Part shown: one piece after another, positions 48,536 through 60,287 of the stretch | Numbering within the stretch: the first letter of the stretch is position 1 | Layout: each line of letters starts with the position of its first letter | Translations under genes and position numbers: made by a program | The notes under the pieces: generated by a model | Databases searched by the model: none | What the model was told of the DNA's origin: nothing | Seen by the model: the letters and a program-made list of their open reading frames with translations, nothing else | Origin: Prosapia bicincta | Taxonomy: Eukaryota; Arthropoda; Insecta; Hemiptera; Cercopidae | DNA length: 64,000 bases | Direction of reading: 5' to 3' | NCBI GenBank assembly: GCA_036971475.1 | Contig: JBAIZL010000002.1 | Coordinates: 22,751,067 to 22,815,066, forward strand

Positions 48536-50253
48536 AAAGCTTTTTTGATCCGAAGCCTGTATTATGTGAAATGTTGCCAGAGCTGCACCGCACCGGTCCG
48601 AAGCCTATATCATAATAAAGAATCCTGAATCCACACGGATGCCAAGCCTGGATAAACCAACTTGAGCGTTAAGCACTGACGCCTATAGAAAAATACTTCA
48701 CAAAAAGAAAGTATAAGCTTAGCTGATGAGTTTAAGCAAGGCACTGTACATTCATACATTACAGACATGAATGATTCAGAATCGCTAAGAACCTAACTAA
48801 CACCATTCATAACTATTGCATAAACGTACAAATGAGTATTATACTAGAACTGTAAATTAATTGCTTTACAATTTAAATAAATTGCAATCTTCTGTTTATA
48901 GCGCTACAGTTCGCCATAGAGGTTAGAACGTATTCCACCAGGGAGCAGCACAATGCAGTTAACAGTTCCGCGACATTAACTAGAACCTATTTGTTCTGTC
49001 AAGGCTTTAGAAATCCCTGGTTTAAGATAATGTTTACTGTAAACATCAGAATATGAATATAATTGAAACTATTACATAGAAAAAAAATAATTTAATCAAT
49101 GTAAACTCTCCAGTCAAATAAAACATTAGAATTATTAATTAGACATCCGCAGTACATTATTATTTTTCATAAAGCAGGAGTTTTCCTATCTGAGGCCAGA
49201 TTGTTTACCAGTGGCTAGGATATAGTTTTGTATAACCTAAAAATTATTTTCATGTTCTAGTGAAAATCAGCATCTAATGTATCTGGTTAATAGCTAATAA
49301 TAGCCATTAATAGAGAAACCTTATACTTTAGTAGCTACTTACCTCAGTAAACTGTATTCATAGCCTATTAGTGGATTATGTAGTATTCAGTCACAAATCC
49401 TTCTTACGCTATCTGGCCACAGGACATCTAAGAGACGACCTTAATATCATCATCTATAGACACTGAAATATCGAATGTATTATCTATTGGATCGTATCAT
49501 CGGCCTTGGGTCATCTGTGAGACCCTATTCCTTCTTTTCTGTCCAAGTCCCTATTCTGAGGGTAAGGCCAACCGAGAGTAGATAAAGGTCCGATTGCACT
49601 ACCTGGACCGAAGCAATCGTAGGGATAATCTGATAGTAAGGAAAACTTGAATGTCTGGAAGGTTTTACTTCCATAGCTCTAGAAGGCTGTGCGAAACCGT
49701 CCCCTGGCTGGAGACTCGTCTCGTCCCAGAGGGGGTCGGTGACCAGTTTAAGGTCCTTTATCTCTTACATCCCGGTAGCATGGGTCTATGCACTAAGCTT
49801 CTCGATTCTGGTGATGTAATTCCTTTGGGTTTATACTAGATTCCTGGGGGCAGAGGGTTCGTTCGATATAGATAGCCTACCTCAGTCCGTGAAATATGAC
49901 ACCTGTGTGGACCTTGTACCCGAGGTATACCTTCACTGTATCGCGTCCATAAAAAGGTGTCTTCACGTTACATCCCCCTAAGAAGAAGTCTAAGGATTCG
50001 CAGATGTAATCAGTTGTGAATAAAGAGAAGACATGACAATTGCTGTGTTACTATGAGAAGGGGAAATTATGTCACCGCAGGGGTGGTTATGTGAAGTAGC
50101 CCTCTTTAACCCATCACAGAGGTAACCCACCATAACTGACAAACTGCTTTAAAATATAACAAAAATATGACAATTATCTTTAAAATGTCCGAAATTTGAC
50201 TTCAAACGAAACAAATATATAATTTTGTAAAAACCCGTCTTTAATCATTATAA
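48536..50253. other. Unannotated spacer with a GC-richer patch
   Basis: 48536-48660 retains decayed 41-bp repeat words (GATCCGAAGCCTGT). 49380-49990 is more GC-rich, with a 62-codon plus frame at 49651-49839 (MSGRFYFHSSRRL start) and no identifiable domain. I make no gene call. Confidence 0.45.
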
Positions 50254-50599
50254 CAGTAGAACCTCGATTATCCGAAACTACCGCGGATAATCGAAAACTC
50301 GGATAATATGAACTCTGTCAAAATGTAAATAGAAATGAATGGTAAATTGATTAAATTAATGAAAGCGTGGTCAACGATATGACAAAAGGTACCTAATGTA
50401 TTATAAAATGAAAACATCACGTCCAAAAAAAGTACTAAATGAAACACGACATTCATGAAATTAAAACATACTTATACATCGTTGCTCTAAGAAAATGATG
50501 AACATCAAAACTTATATACAAGCTGTGTATATATTTGTCTACTACTTCAGTTAAACCGGTACTCGGTTAATCGGGGCTCGGTCAACCGAGGTTCTATTG
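50254..50599. mobile_element. Pogo/Tigger-like MITE, ~346 bp
   Basis: The left end reads CAGTAGAACCTCGATTATCC followed by GAAACTACCGCGGATAATCG. The right end, read inward on the minus strand, is CAATAGAACCTCGGTTGACC then GAGCCCCGATTAACCGAG. Such CAGTAGAACCTCG(A/G)TT termini with internal TTATCCG words are typical of pogo/Tigger-type non-autonomous elements. A TA lies near the left end, but the expected TA duplication is not clean on the right. There is no transposase; the 62-codon minus frame inside is featureless. Confidence 0.8.
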
Positions 50600-51399
50600 T
50601 CAACATGTTTAACGTGTACGATCGAAATTTCGGACAGTTAATCTGCCCTCACATTCTATGTCATGATCAATCCTTGGCCACATTCAGTTCTCCATCAGCG
50701 TTAGAGTTTCCCGGACGAACTCCTTACAATAAGAATCCAGTACTGGGTAATAATTAGATAAAATAACAGTTCAGATATATACAATTTATCCTGTTTACCA
50801 ATTATCTCGGAAAGAGATTGCTGTTTGTACCACAAATAAACTACAGTTTTTCTCAACTGTGTTGTAATCGGTAAAGGAAAAGTTACAAAGAAAAACATTC
50901 AAACTTTTTAATGTTTGCCAGACTGTATTCTTTATTTATGCACTCCGGCCAACTTAATATCAAAGATTTTCCCCAGAGTAATTAGACCTTCTGCACCATT
51001 AGTTGGGTTAGTTTTTTACCGTGCGCATTAAGCCCACCCTCTGCCATGACTCCAACCGACCGCGTAATGCGCGAGCAGTAGTGCCAACCAAAAAACCGCA
51101 AACTTTACACCCATCACTTTCTTTGCCGTTATCGCTCACTGCCAACCTCTGGAAATCTTGAGTGACTTCCTCTTACGGAGCTTTTTGGACGCATTTTTCA
51201 AAGAAATCTTTTACTGTCTATTGTGTATTGTTGTTTTATTTAATAAACTAGAATATTTAGAATTATTTCAAGTTTTATATATTGGAGTAATAATTGTAAA
51301 AGGTGGGTTTCGCTTTGTGTAAGTGTCACATAGCCGTGGTACCGGTGTTTATTTCTAACAAAGCCACAACTATATACTCTCCGCCAAACGCGTCATCAA
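50600..51399. other. Unannotated spacer
   Basis: No supported gene or repeat; a 65-codon minus frame at 50701-50898 lacks motifs. Confidence 0.5.
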
Positions 51400-52310
51400 G
51401 AAGATATGAGAAAGGATGAAGACATATGTACTTGTTAGGACGAGAGAAGTAAAAGCTAGTATAGATAATCAAGGGGGTAGATGACGAATATCAAATGACC
51501 AGAGGTCTAGATAGACGGATTAGGTGAAGAGGGTACTGGAGACAGAAGAAGGGAAAAGAAGAAAAACTGTTAAACATGGTACATGAGTAGCAAACTTCGG
51601 AAAAAGAAGAAAATTGAATGAAGAGTAGTAGGATGGACGAAAAAGCTCCATAAGGAGGAGTAGGTCTACTATCGAAGAAAGAGAGATGAGAGAGCATGTG
51701 TATATGTGATACAGAGATAAACGAGATTGAAAGAAGAATAAAATAAAAGGTCCATTCGGAGGGGAAGAGGGGATACTAAAGACAAAGAAACGAGGATAGA
51801 GAGAGAAAACTGGCCAAGTGTGATACGGAGATAAACGAGCTCGAAAAAAGAAGAAATCGCTATCACAATTGTTCGAATGAAGGAATGAACAAATTGCAGC
51901 TAAAGAGGTGTAGGAGAAAGAGAGAGAAATAAATGGTGAAAGAGTAAATAATTATTAAATGTAATTTAAGGATAATTGAGATCGAAAGTAAAAGTGGTCG
52001 GATGAGAGACTGGCTAAAGTGCAACGGGGATTCTAAAGAGAGTGAGAGGATTATAAAGGAGAAGAGAGAGAGAGAATCGTGAAAGGTGATACAGAGGTAA
52101 CTGAGCTTGAAAGTAGAAGAAAATTAAATCACCAGTGCTCGGATGAGAGCAATGCGAAGGATGCTAAAGATAGTGAGGGGAATGAAAAAGAAGAGAGACA
52201 GAGAGAGACAGAGAGAGAGAGAGAAGAAAGAGGGAGAGAGAGAGAATCGTGATACAGATATGTCTGAGCTCGAAAGTAGACAAAAATATAGTTTGTAGTA
52301 CCAGTAGAAT
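51400..52310. repeat. Diverged purine-rich tandem repeat, ~115-165-bp spacing
   Basis: The block GTGATAC(A/G)GAGATAAACGAG followed by (A/C)T(T/C)GAAAG(A/T)AGAAGAAA recurs at about 51707, 51821, 51968 (weak), 52087 and 52250. AGAGAGAGA-rich spacers and AGGGGATACTAAAGA-like words separate the copies. It is strongly purine-rich on plus. Minus-strand Ser/Leu/Phe frames are low complexity. Confidence 0.75.
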
Positions 52311-53182
52311 GGGGGAACATCTTGAACTTCCGTTAGAGGAATTCTAATGAGGATATCTTGATATTCTTTGTACCCTTCTCCCACACGTGGGTTAAATAGT
52401 AATATCTATGTTAATTACTTACATGCTAAAAACAAGCAGGTACATAAAACCATTAAAACAATTACTTTGTGGAAATGTTTAAGGATAAAATGGAAGTAAA
52501 ACGCTTTTTTCCTTCTTCCAATTTCTTACATTTACATTCCATTCTTCTAATCCCTGATTTTCCCTTTGCCTTCTACGAACCACACACGTATTAACTCTTT
52601 CACAGCACTAGAGTGTTTGAGCATTTTTTGTGTCCATTACTCGCCTACAACCTTCTGGCTGGATCAGCCGTGACGGGGTTTCGACAGTAGGCAGTTTACG
52701 TTTTCGGGTCCTACAAGACCTCTTCACTAAAGACGCCTTACTAAAACGTCTCCCTCTCTCTTTTGTTCTGCCACCAGTGAGTTTGTCGGTTACTGAGCCT
52801 CTAGGAAGATCCTGTCCAACACCTTGTGTCTCGCCTTTAACTTTACGTAGCCTCTCAAAGCTTAAATTTCCTCCGGATGAGTATGTCCTACAGGTCCTAT
52901 CCAGTGGTTATTCAAATTTCTCCTGACTCCCTAAGGATGTACTTATCAGTCACGGGTCTAACAACACGCTGATATCACAGAAAACTCTAAACTGTAGTTC
53001 GCCTTAGGTGACGTCATTCATGAAAGCTGAGTGACGTAAAGAGTCTAATTTTAATTTTTAATTTTCGGGTTATTTTATTCACTATAATATCGTTATTTTC
53101 ATACTTGCGGCTGTGATATCTCGTAAAATGTTTGTTATTTTTAAAGGGGTATTATTTCTTTACAGTAATATAGCTTCCCTAA
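52311..53182. other. Spacer with a GC-richer 98-codon frame, not called
   Basis: 52630-52926 (plus) is open for 98 codons, with words such as LQPSGWISRDGVSTVGSLRF and LSKLKFPPDEYVLQVLSSGY. It is not low complexity, but I recognise no domain and see no clear splice or promoter context. It may be a relic. Confidence 0.4.
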
Positions 53183-53793
53183 ACTCATCGAGTGGTCTAA
53201 TCAAGGTCTGGACGGATCAATGAATGGCAAATAATTGGTCTAATCAAAGTCTGGACGGATCTAGGAATGGCAAATAATTGGTCTAATCAAGGTCTGGACG
53301 GATCTAGGAATGGCAAATAATTGGTCTAATCAAGGTCTGGACGGATCTAGGAATGGCAAATAATTGGTCTAATCAAAGTCTGGACGGATCTAGGAATGGC
53401 AAATAATTGGTCTAATCAAGGTCTGGACGGATCTAGGAATGGCAAATAATTGGTCTAATCAAGGTCCGGACGGATCTAGGAATGGCAAATAATTGGTCTA
53501 ATCAAGGTCTGGACGGATCTAGGAATGGCAAATAATTGTTCTAATCAAAGTCTGGACGGATCTAGGAATGGCAAATAATTGGTCTAATCAAGGTCTGGAC
53601 GGATCTAGGAATGGCAAATAATTGGTCTAATCAAGGTCCGGACGGATCTAGGAATGGAAAATAATTGGTCTAATCAAGGTCTGGACGGATCTAGGAATGG
53701 CAAATAATTGGTCTAATCAAAGTCTGGACGGATCTAGGAATGGCAAATAATTGGTCTAATCAAGGTCTGGACGGAACTAGGAATGGAAAATAA
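53183..53793. repeat. 43-bp tandem array, 14 copies
   Basis: The unit carries TTGGTCTAATCAAGGTCTGG and ACGGATCTAGGAATGGCAAA. Fourteen copies are almost identical. A CAAAGTCTGG variant appears at irregular multiples of 43 bp, and GGTCCGG and GGAAAATAAT variants also recur. 43 is not a multiple of three and no long frame results. It is a young, homogeneous array. Confidence 0.97.
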
Positions 53794-53844
53794 TACGAAA
53801 AATATTCCTTCTATTGCACAATACTCACTCTTATTCTATGTATG

Positions 53845-54640
53845 TTTGTATCCTGTGTAAGTTCTTATCCTGTATAAGGTCGTATCCTGTGTAAGTAGTT
53901 ATCCTGTGTAAGGTTGATCTTGTGTAAGTTCTTATCCTGTGTCTGTTCGTATTCTCTGTACCTACCTTATTATCCTGTGTACGATCTTATCCTGTGTAAC
54001 TTCTTATCCTCTGTAATTTCGTACCTGTGTAAATTCTTATCCTGCGAAAGTTATTATCCTGTGTAAGGTCGATCTTGTGTAAATTCTTATCCTGTGTACC
54101 TTAATATTCTGTGAAAGTATCTTGTGTAAGCTCTTATCCTCTGTAATTTCATATCCTGTGAAAGTTCTTCCCCTGTGTAAGTTCTTATCCTCTGTAATTT
54201 CATATCCTGTGAAAGTTTGTATCCTGTGTAAGTTTTTATTCTCTGTAATTTCATATTCTGGGAAAGTTCTTATCCTGTGTAAGTCCGTATCCTCTGTAAT
54301 TTCCTATCCTGGGAAAGTTCTTATCCTGTGTAAGTTCTTATCCTCTGTAATTTCGTATCCTGTGTAAGTTATTATCCTGTGTAAGGTCGATCTTGTGTAA
54401 ATTCTTACCCTGTGTATGTTCGTATCCTACTTACCTTAATAACCTGTGAAAGTATCTTGTGTAAGTTCTTATCCTCTGTAATTTCATATCCTGTGAAAGT
54501 TCTTCCCCTGTGTAAGTTCTTATCCTCTGTAATTTCATATCCTGGGAAATTTCTTATCCTGTGTAAGTTCGTATCCTCTGTAATTTCATATCCTGTGAAA
54601 GTCCTTATCCTGTGTAATTTCTTATCCTGTGTAACTGCTT
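53845..54640. repeat. 17-bp minisatellite with 51-bp higher order
   Basis: TTATCCTGTGTAAGTTC and relatives (CTCTGTAATTTCATATC, CTGTGAAAGTTCTT) recur every ~17 bp, and trios form a 51-bp (17-codon) unit. In the open plus frame this reads CKFLSSVISYPVKVLPL. A segment starting AGTATCTTGTGTAAG at about 54116 recurs at about 54450. I regard it as non-coding. Confidence 0.92.
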
Positions 54641-55339
54641 ATTTCGAAATAAATGCTTGCGACAGTTTCGGGTTGATAGTTTAACGGCTATTCCCGTGCA
54701 ATCACCGGGACGGTATAGGCTGAAAGCGTCCCAGAGCACACGTCTGATACATGTCCTGTTGCGGTGACATGTTCCCTTCAGTTTTACATAAATAATAATA
54801 GATCCGTCCTATATCGGCGGTTTGTACGTTTCGTACCAAGTATAGAGGTAACTTCTTGTCTTCTTCTACACTGTAAAAGCTTATCAAGGACTGAATGAAA
54901 AAAAGTAAGTAAAGAGTTGAAAGGCAATGGAACGTTCTACTAACCACAGCCGGTACCAGATGACCGTTGTATTGCGCATTCAGCCCCATGAGGAATACCC
55001 GTCCCATCAGCTGTGCGCGTTACACCCGATATTGTTGTAATTACAACATCGAAGTTTCAGTTATGCGCCGACCACGCTTGTGAATAATATATGCTATTGA
55101 GTAGGCTTACGCATTTAACAGAGGGGCTTAAGCGTTGATGGGTAATTAGGAAGGGGGGCTTTCAGCGAACATTAAATATTCACGGCCCCTTGCTCGCGGC
55201 TAGTTAACTAACATTAAGTGTACTTTAGGTCGTGACGTGGCGATCTGCGAAATAATTTGGCTGTTTTAGAATGATGACGTTGCCTCTCCCTTGTGAAGGA
55301 ATAGTGTTTGGGCGATCTACCGCTAGGGTGAAGCACTCT
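54641..55339. other. Unannotated spacer
   Basis: A 101-codon minus frame (54702-55007) shows no recognisable domain; nothing else is supported. Confidence 0.45.
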
Positions 55340-55590
55340 TCTTTCTTGTAGAGTTTTTTCATCTCGCTGTTAATGCGACACATACCGTACTGTTTCATTT
55401 CACTATCCCCTGATTCTGAATGGAAAGAGCTTATAAGCTTGGTACATTGGCAATCAAACCCGTTTCCTTCACTCGCGGTAGGGATATTAACCGCATGCCC
55501 ATGTGAGAGGAAGGTAGCTAGCTAGTGGTTAACTGCCACGAAGGCTGAGCGGGTTTTGGGGCCCAGGCCCGAAAAAAAATAATAGTCTAG
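55340..55590 (+). mobile_element. Unidentified dispersed element, copy A
   Basis: Landmarks in order: TCTTGTAGAGTTTTTTCATC, TCGCTGTTAATGCGACAC, CGTACTG, CATGTGAGAG, AACTGCCACGAAGGCTGAGC and GGGGCCCAGGCCCGAAAA. Copy B at 55635-55812 carries the same landmarks in diverged form. It is relatively GC-rich for this window, with no coding frame. It could be a SINE or other non-autonomous retroelement, but I see no tRNA-like head. Confidence 0.6.
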
Positions 55591-55634
55591 TCCCCAGAGT
55601 TCCTGCATGGTCTGTCATGGGGTTTGTCCAAATA

Positions 55635-55812
55635 GGGTTTATTTCTTCCCGGGTTTTTTCAGCCCGCTCTTAGCGCGGCACTCACAGAACTGCTTCTTTT
55701 GACTAACCACATGAGCGTGTGAAACGGTGGCAGCTTGCTTGCCACGAGGGCTGGTTGGATTATAGGGGCTCAGACCCGGGTAAAACTAAAACCAGGCCCG
55801 GTTAAAAACTAT
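55635..55812 (+). mobile_element. Unidentified dispersed element, copy B
   Basis: Landmarks parallel copy A: CCCGGGTTTTTTCAGCCC, GCTCTTAGCGCGGCACTC, AGAACTG, CATGAGCGTGTG, TTGCCACGAGGGCTGG, GGGGCTCAGACCCGGGTAAA and CCAGGCCCGG. It is shorter than copy A in the middle. Same orientation and about 290 bp apart, so it could also be an old tandem duplication. Confidence 0.6.
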
Positions 55813-57981
55813 TACAATACTGACGTTCCCGGGTATTATATTATAATATTAAATATCGAAATATTATTCTTTTTAGATTTTTGTAGACTGAACGGTTATA
55901 AACAATGTCTCCCCTTCCTCCAAGCGAACATTTTAGCGGGGAGAAAGAAACCTGTTCTGGGAGGAAGTATACAAATTACGATGGAACTGTAGGGCAATTA
56001 AAACCCCATTAAAATGTTGTAAATCAAAATACTTTTCTGGCAATATAACGTTGAAGAATTGTGGGAGTTGAGTGTTTTCCTAATTTAGAAATGTTTCAAG
56101 TAGGTGAACCATAACAACGACATGGCCTCATCTACAGGGTGGCAAATATTTTAAAACTCGGGTTAAAAGTAAATCCTTGCAAAAAAAATAGCCTTTAAGG
56201 CAAACTTTAAATTTCATTCCCACAAGCTCCAGTTTTATGACGTAATATTGAATCTACGAGAATTCTTTCAAAGTTTACTATAAACGTCACCCGCAGCAGC
56301 GATACACATGGACAGTTCATGCCCTCAGCGTTTTATGTATCCATCGAACAGATGCACTCTTTCTGTTAAACCATTTTAGTAGCCTAATCTAATCACAAAT
56401 AAGTAATAAACTTGTATCAAAAAGTAAAAAAAATATTACTTTTGTTTACTTATGTAGTAAGTTTTGGGACCAAACTTCAAACAAACACGGGCTCACTAGC
56501 GAATTATCTTTATTTTTACACTTACGGTGAGACACGTTAGGTGAGACATATCTCACTTACAGTGAGACATGGACCTACAAACTCGTTCTATTTCCACGTA
56601 GGTAGTTTTCCTTCATAGTTCTACCCTTACTAAAAAAATTTTAGGGTTACAAAGGACCAAGTGTTTAGTCCCTACTTTTAGTTTTTTCACTTGCCTCCAG
56701 CAAGTTTTTCTCTTTCTTCGCAACACGTAGCAGAAACGTATTTCATACTATATATTTACATCCGTTACTTTTATTTTAATTTACCTTTAATTATTTATAG
56801 TCTCCATATCATATCTGACATCTTTACCCTAAGGTGACTTGATTTTGTCGCCATATGAACTATTTATATCTTTACAAATACGTACGTAGATTCACTTCAC
56901 AAAAATAATAATCAATACTACTTTTGCTTCCTTTTGGTGGAGTGAATTGTTATTATATACCATTATTTTTCTAACTATTAGGTTTAGGGAGCGTACCCCT
57001 GTCTACTCCCCTGAGAGAATACATTTGCACTAGAGCGCTCCCAGCGGCGCATCGGTAAATCCAGAACGTTTCTTTGGATATGCTGCAAATTGTTGCTAAA
57101 CAAATTCATTGACGAAATATTTAAGCAGGACATCTCATTGGTTAAAACGCAACAATGGAATCATTCATGTTCCTGTTGGTGTATTTCGGAACGCGACGTC
57201 TCGAGTGCTTTGCCTAGTCGCTCGTAACGGAAGATTGCTATATTATATTAAATGGAAGCTACGTATGCTTTGAACTATACGCATGCAGGAAAACGAATTC
57301 ACAGACACTTAACTGCAATTAAAAATGGCGGTTAGAAGTAAATTATGACAATTACTGTAGAATAAACCCGTAATCACAATTGTATTACATACCAATTTAT
57401 TTATTTATTATTAAATGCTTAACAAGGCATATGCACTATGTATTACAGGAAAAACTCCTCAAGGAAATTGTCATTTTTAACAAATATCACTATAGTAGCT
57501 AGTGTTTTTTAGTAATAAGACACAATTAAATATTTTAAAAAATTTTCGTGTTAGTAAGTTTTCACCAATAATTTTGTCCCTTCATTTCTAGTAACCTACG
57601 TTAATCCAGTTGTATGAAGGTTAAACTAACCATGATAATGAAGGGGTTTAGTGGAAGCAATCGCAATTTTCACATTCCCTAGAGGCGTACAAGTGGTTAG
57701 GCATAAAATGAACGTTGACAATTGGTTACTTTCAGCTTTCCAATATCTGACTCGTTTTTTCTTGAACAACTTGTCAACTGGTTTCGGTCTAAAGCTTTTT
57801 CAAAAACCGTTTAAGAGTAAATAAATCTACGGTGGAGAAACATTCAGAACTGCACGGATCTGAAACCCTCCCCATGTTCCATTTTCATTGTCAGTTTTTG
57901 ATACTTTCACTGTCCATAAAAAAAACTTTAATAAACTCAGTATTTTTAAATTATTAATATACTCATCTTCATTTCTGTTAG

Positions 57982-58040
<59 letters not shown>

Positions 58041-58384
58041 TGAATACAGTTTTCTGCCATTCCTAACTTTTCATTATTCTCCTCTGTTGACGAAGTTTTG
58101 AAAATGGAGTTACTCCAAAATGAGTAAACATATATATGTTACTCAAACATATATATAAATATTTATATATTGTTAAAACCGAAATGATGCCTGATTTAAA
58201 AGCATAACATTTATTCCAGTACCAACTCACGTACGTTAAAAAGTAGTTTGACAATTTTACTATAACTTACCTTGGCCGTTGTTTTTAGACAGTTGAACGT
58301 AGATACAAACAAATAATTATTTTGTTTATGCCTTCGGTTCTGACTTATGTAACTCAAACAGAAAAATCGCCATACAGTCTAGAG
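55813..58384. other. Unannotated spacer
   Basis: 2.6 kb without a supported gene. At 57735-57800 GGTTTCGGTC with AAAACCGTTTAAGAG are weak relatives of the CGAAAC motif. An (AT)n tract lies at 57983-58035. 56300-57400 is mixed sequence without repeats. Confidence 0.5.
57983..58035. repeat. (AT)n microsatellite
   Basis: A pure AT dinucleotide run. Confidence 0.95.
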
Positions 58385-58749
58385 CCGGGGTCTCCAACCT
58401 AGGGCCACATCCGGCCCGCGAACAGATTGTTCCGGCCCGCAGAAAGCTAGCACACTGAAAACAAAATTATTTGGTAATATATTTCCTTTTAAGCATTTTT
58501 ACCATTAAATATGAGTACAATCTCTCACCTCCCGTTTCTTTTCTCTATAAGTGTAAAGTTAGCTTTAAACAAGTAAAAAACTAAGTAAGAAAATCTCAAA
58601 ACCCACCACTGAGCTCTTGATTAGAAAAAAAGTCGTGGGTGTATTGGGTGTGGGGGGTCTAAACCTTCTGCTCTGAAATATTGCCGGCCCGCCTTTATTC
58701 CAAAAGTTTTCGATGTGGCCCTTGAGTAAAAAAGGTTGGAGAGTCCTGG
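58385..58749. mobile_element. hAT-like MITE, ~365 bp
   Basis: The left end reads CCGGGGTCTCCAACCTAGGG then CCACATCCGGCCCGCG. The right end, read inward on minus, is CCAGGACTCTCCAACCTTTT then ACTCAAGGGCCACATCG and GGCGGGCCGGCAA. CAGGGGTCTCCAACC-type ends with GGGCCACAT and GGCCCGC words are typical of hAT-superfamily non-autonomous elements. Candidate 8-bp duplications (TCTAGAGC and TATATAGT) match only partly. There is no transposase. Confidence 0.75.
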
Positions 58750-59895
58750 TATATAGTGTCGGAGAGCTGTACCCGTAGGATGAAGGAATGTATGAAAAAC
58801 CCCAACTAGTGAAATAAGCTACCATCACGCAATGTGCGAATAAGTGGTCAAACTACCCTTGCCACCCCTCCCAATGTCACTCAACCAAGTGATACCAAAT
58901 CCAGGATAAAAAAGATAAGCGACCAAGCTACATTTTAACTACCCATTCAAAATAATATGTTCATTCAACCAGGGTTCATTGGTTGTGGCGAATATCTTTA
59001 TGTATCTTCTAGAATTCCTGTTCAAATAGTTTGAATAAACAAGAAATTATCATAGATTAATGTAGTGCATGCACAGTTAATCTATTGGTTGTATTTCAAG
59101 AGTTATGAATCTTTAAAGAGTAAGATGTAATGTATTTAAATACTGCTAACAAACATTTATATCTCCCAAACCATACATAGTAATGCCAAAAATGTGTGTT
59201 TGTATATATATATATATATATACATGATACATATACAATTTAAACATAACACTAACCATTTCTTCACCACGTATCAATTTGGGGTCATTAACCGTCAAGT
59301 TGTGGGTTTTATCCTAGAACCCACCAGAGCTTTCTCTTTTTTCTAGGACGGTTTCTAATGTTGTTACATTGTTCGTGAACATCGGTCAAAGGTTATTGCC
59401 TTAAAAAATCCAATTCACAGTTGACCTTGCAAAGTTGGATTCAATTGGTCGAGATCCGTCAGCACGGACTGATAGTGCGCACAAATAAATCTTTCGACCC
59501 AATTAAGCATAACAGTGTTTGGTTAGGGCAATCTGTGCGCGAACATATGTCAGACAAACGGAATGCTTTTAGGCCTTTAATATCTCCAAGTGTCATCAAG
59601 TCTTTAGAGCTTTATTCAGGTAATAAATACCTTTAGATTGTTATTTTTTTATGGCGGTAATACTTGACAAAGTGCGGGTTTACATTCTGAACGGAAAACA
59701 AGCGAAAACATAAATGTTAAAACTTAAATTAATTACCATCATGAAAACATAGCCTCACTTTACAGACATGGTCTTTATAACATAATTCTGTCAGAATAAC
59801 CGCTATAGTACTACTATAGTATATAACTGTATTAAACTATAACTACAAAGTTTCCGGGCAAGATTAATCTTACTATAAAAGAAGTAATAGAAACA
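58750..59895. other. Unannotated spacer
   Basis: A 71-codon plus frame (59421-59636) begins MTLQSWIQLVEIRQHG and lacks recognisable features. A short (AT)n run lies near 59200-59222. Nothing else is supported. Confidence 0.5.
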
Positions 59896-60280
59896 ATTTT
59901 TTTTAAAAGTTAACTCCTACTTGGGCCAACAAAGAAAACATTTATATTACATACTTTTTATTAAATAATTACAGATATTATAAGTAAAATAACATAACCT
60001 AAGTGTTAAGACAGCTGTTTTGCCACATAACGTATAGTATAAAATCAGCTATTTTGTGAACATTTTGTGAATTTGTGCTATTTTGTGAATTTTGAGACAT
60101 ATGGGACGAAATAACTATGTTCCATACCCTGACCCTTTTGTGAAAAGTTTTTATCGCATAAATTTAATGAAGTAATATTTGAAACACATGTATTAACATA
60201 AAGTGTCATACACTACAAGTTTAAAAAAGTGGATGAATAAATAGTATTTACGATTGAAAATTTTTACTATATACATATGT
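59896..60280 (+). mobile_element. Interspersed repeat family R, copy 6
   Basis: Nearly full length. The head is TAACTCCTACTTGGGCCAAC, then TTTTTATTAAATAATTACAG, AAAATAACATAACCTAAG, AGACAGCTGTTTTGCCACAT, GGGACGAAATAACTATG, CCTGACCCTTTTGTGAAA and the tail GTGTCATACACTACAAG and GATTGAAAATTTTTACTATA. It ends about 8 bp before the right-hand satellite array. Confidence 0.8.
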
Positions 60281-60287
60281 ATATATA

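Noticed and set aside
52630..52926. 98-codon plus-strand gene
   Set aside because: Protein-like composition but no recognisable domain or gene structure; recorded only as a possible relic.
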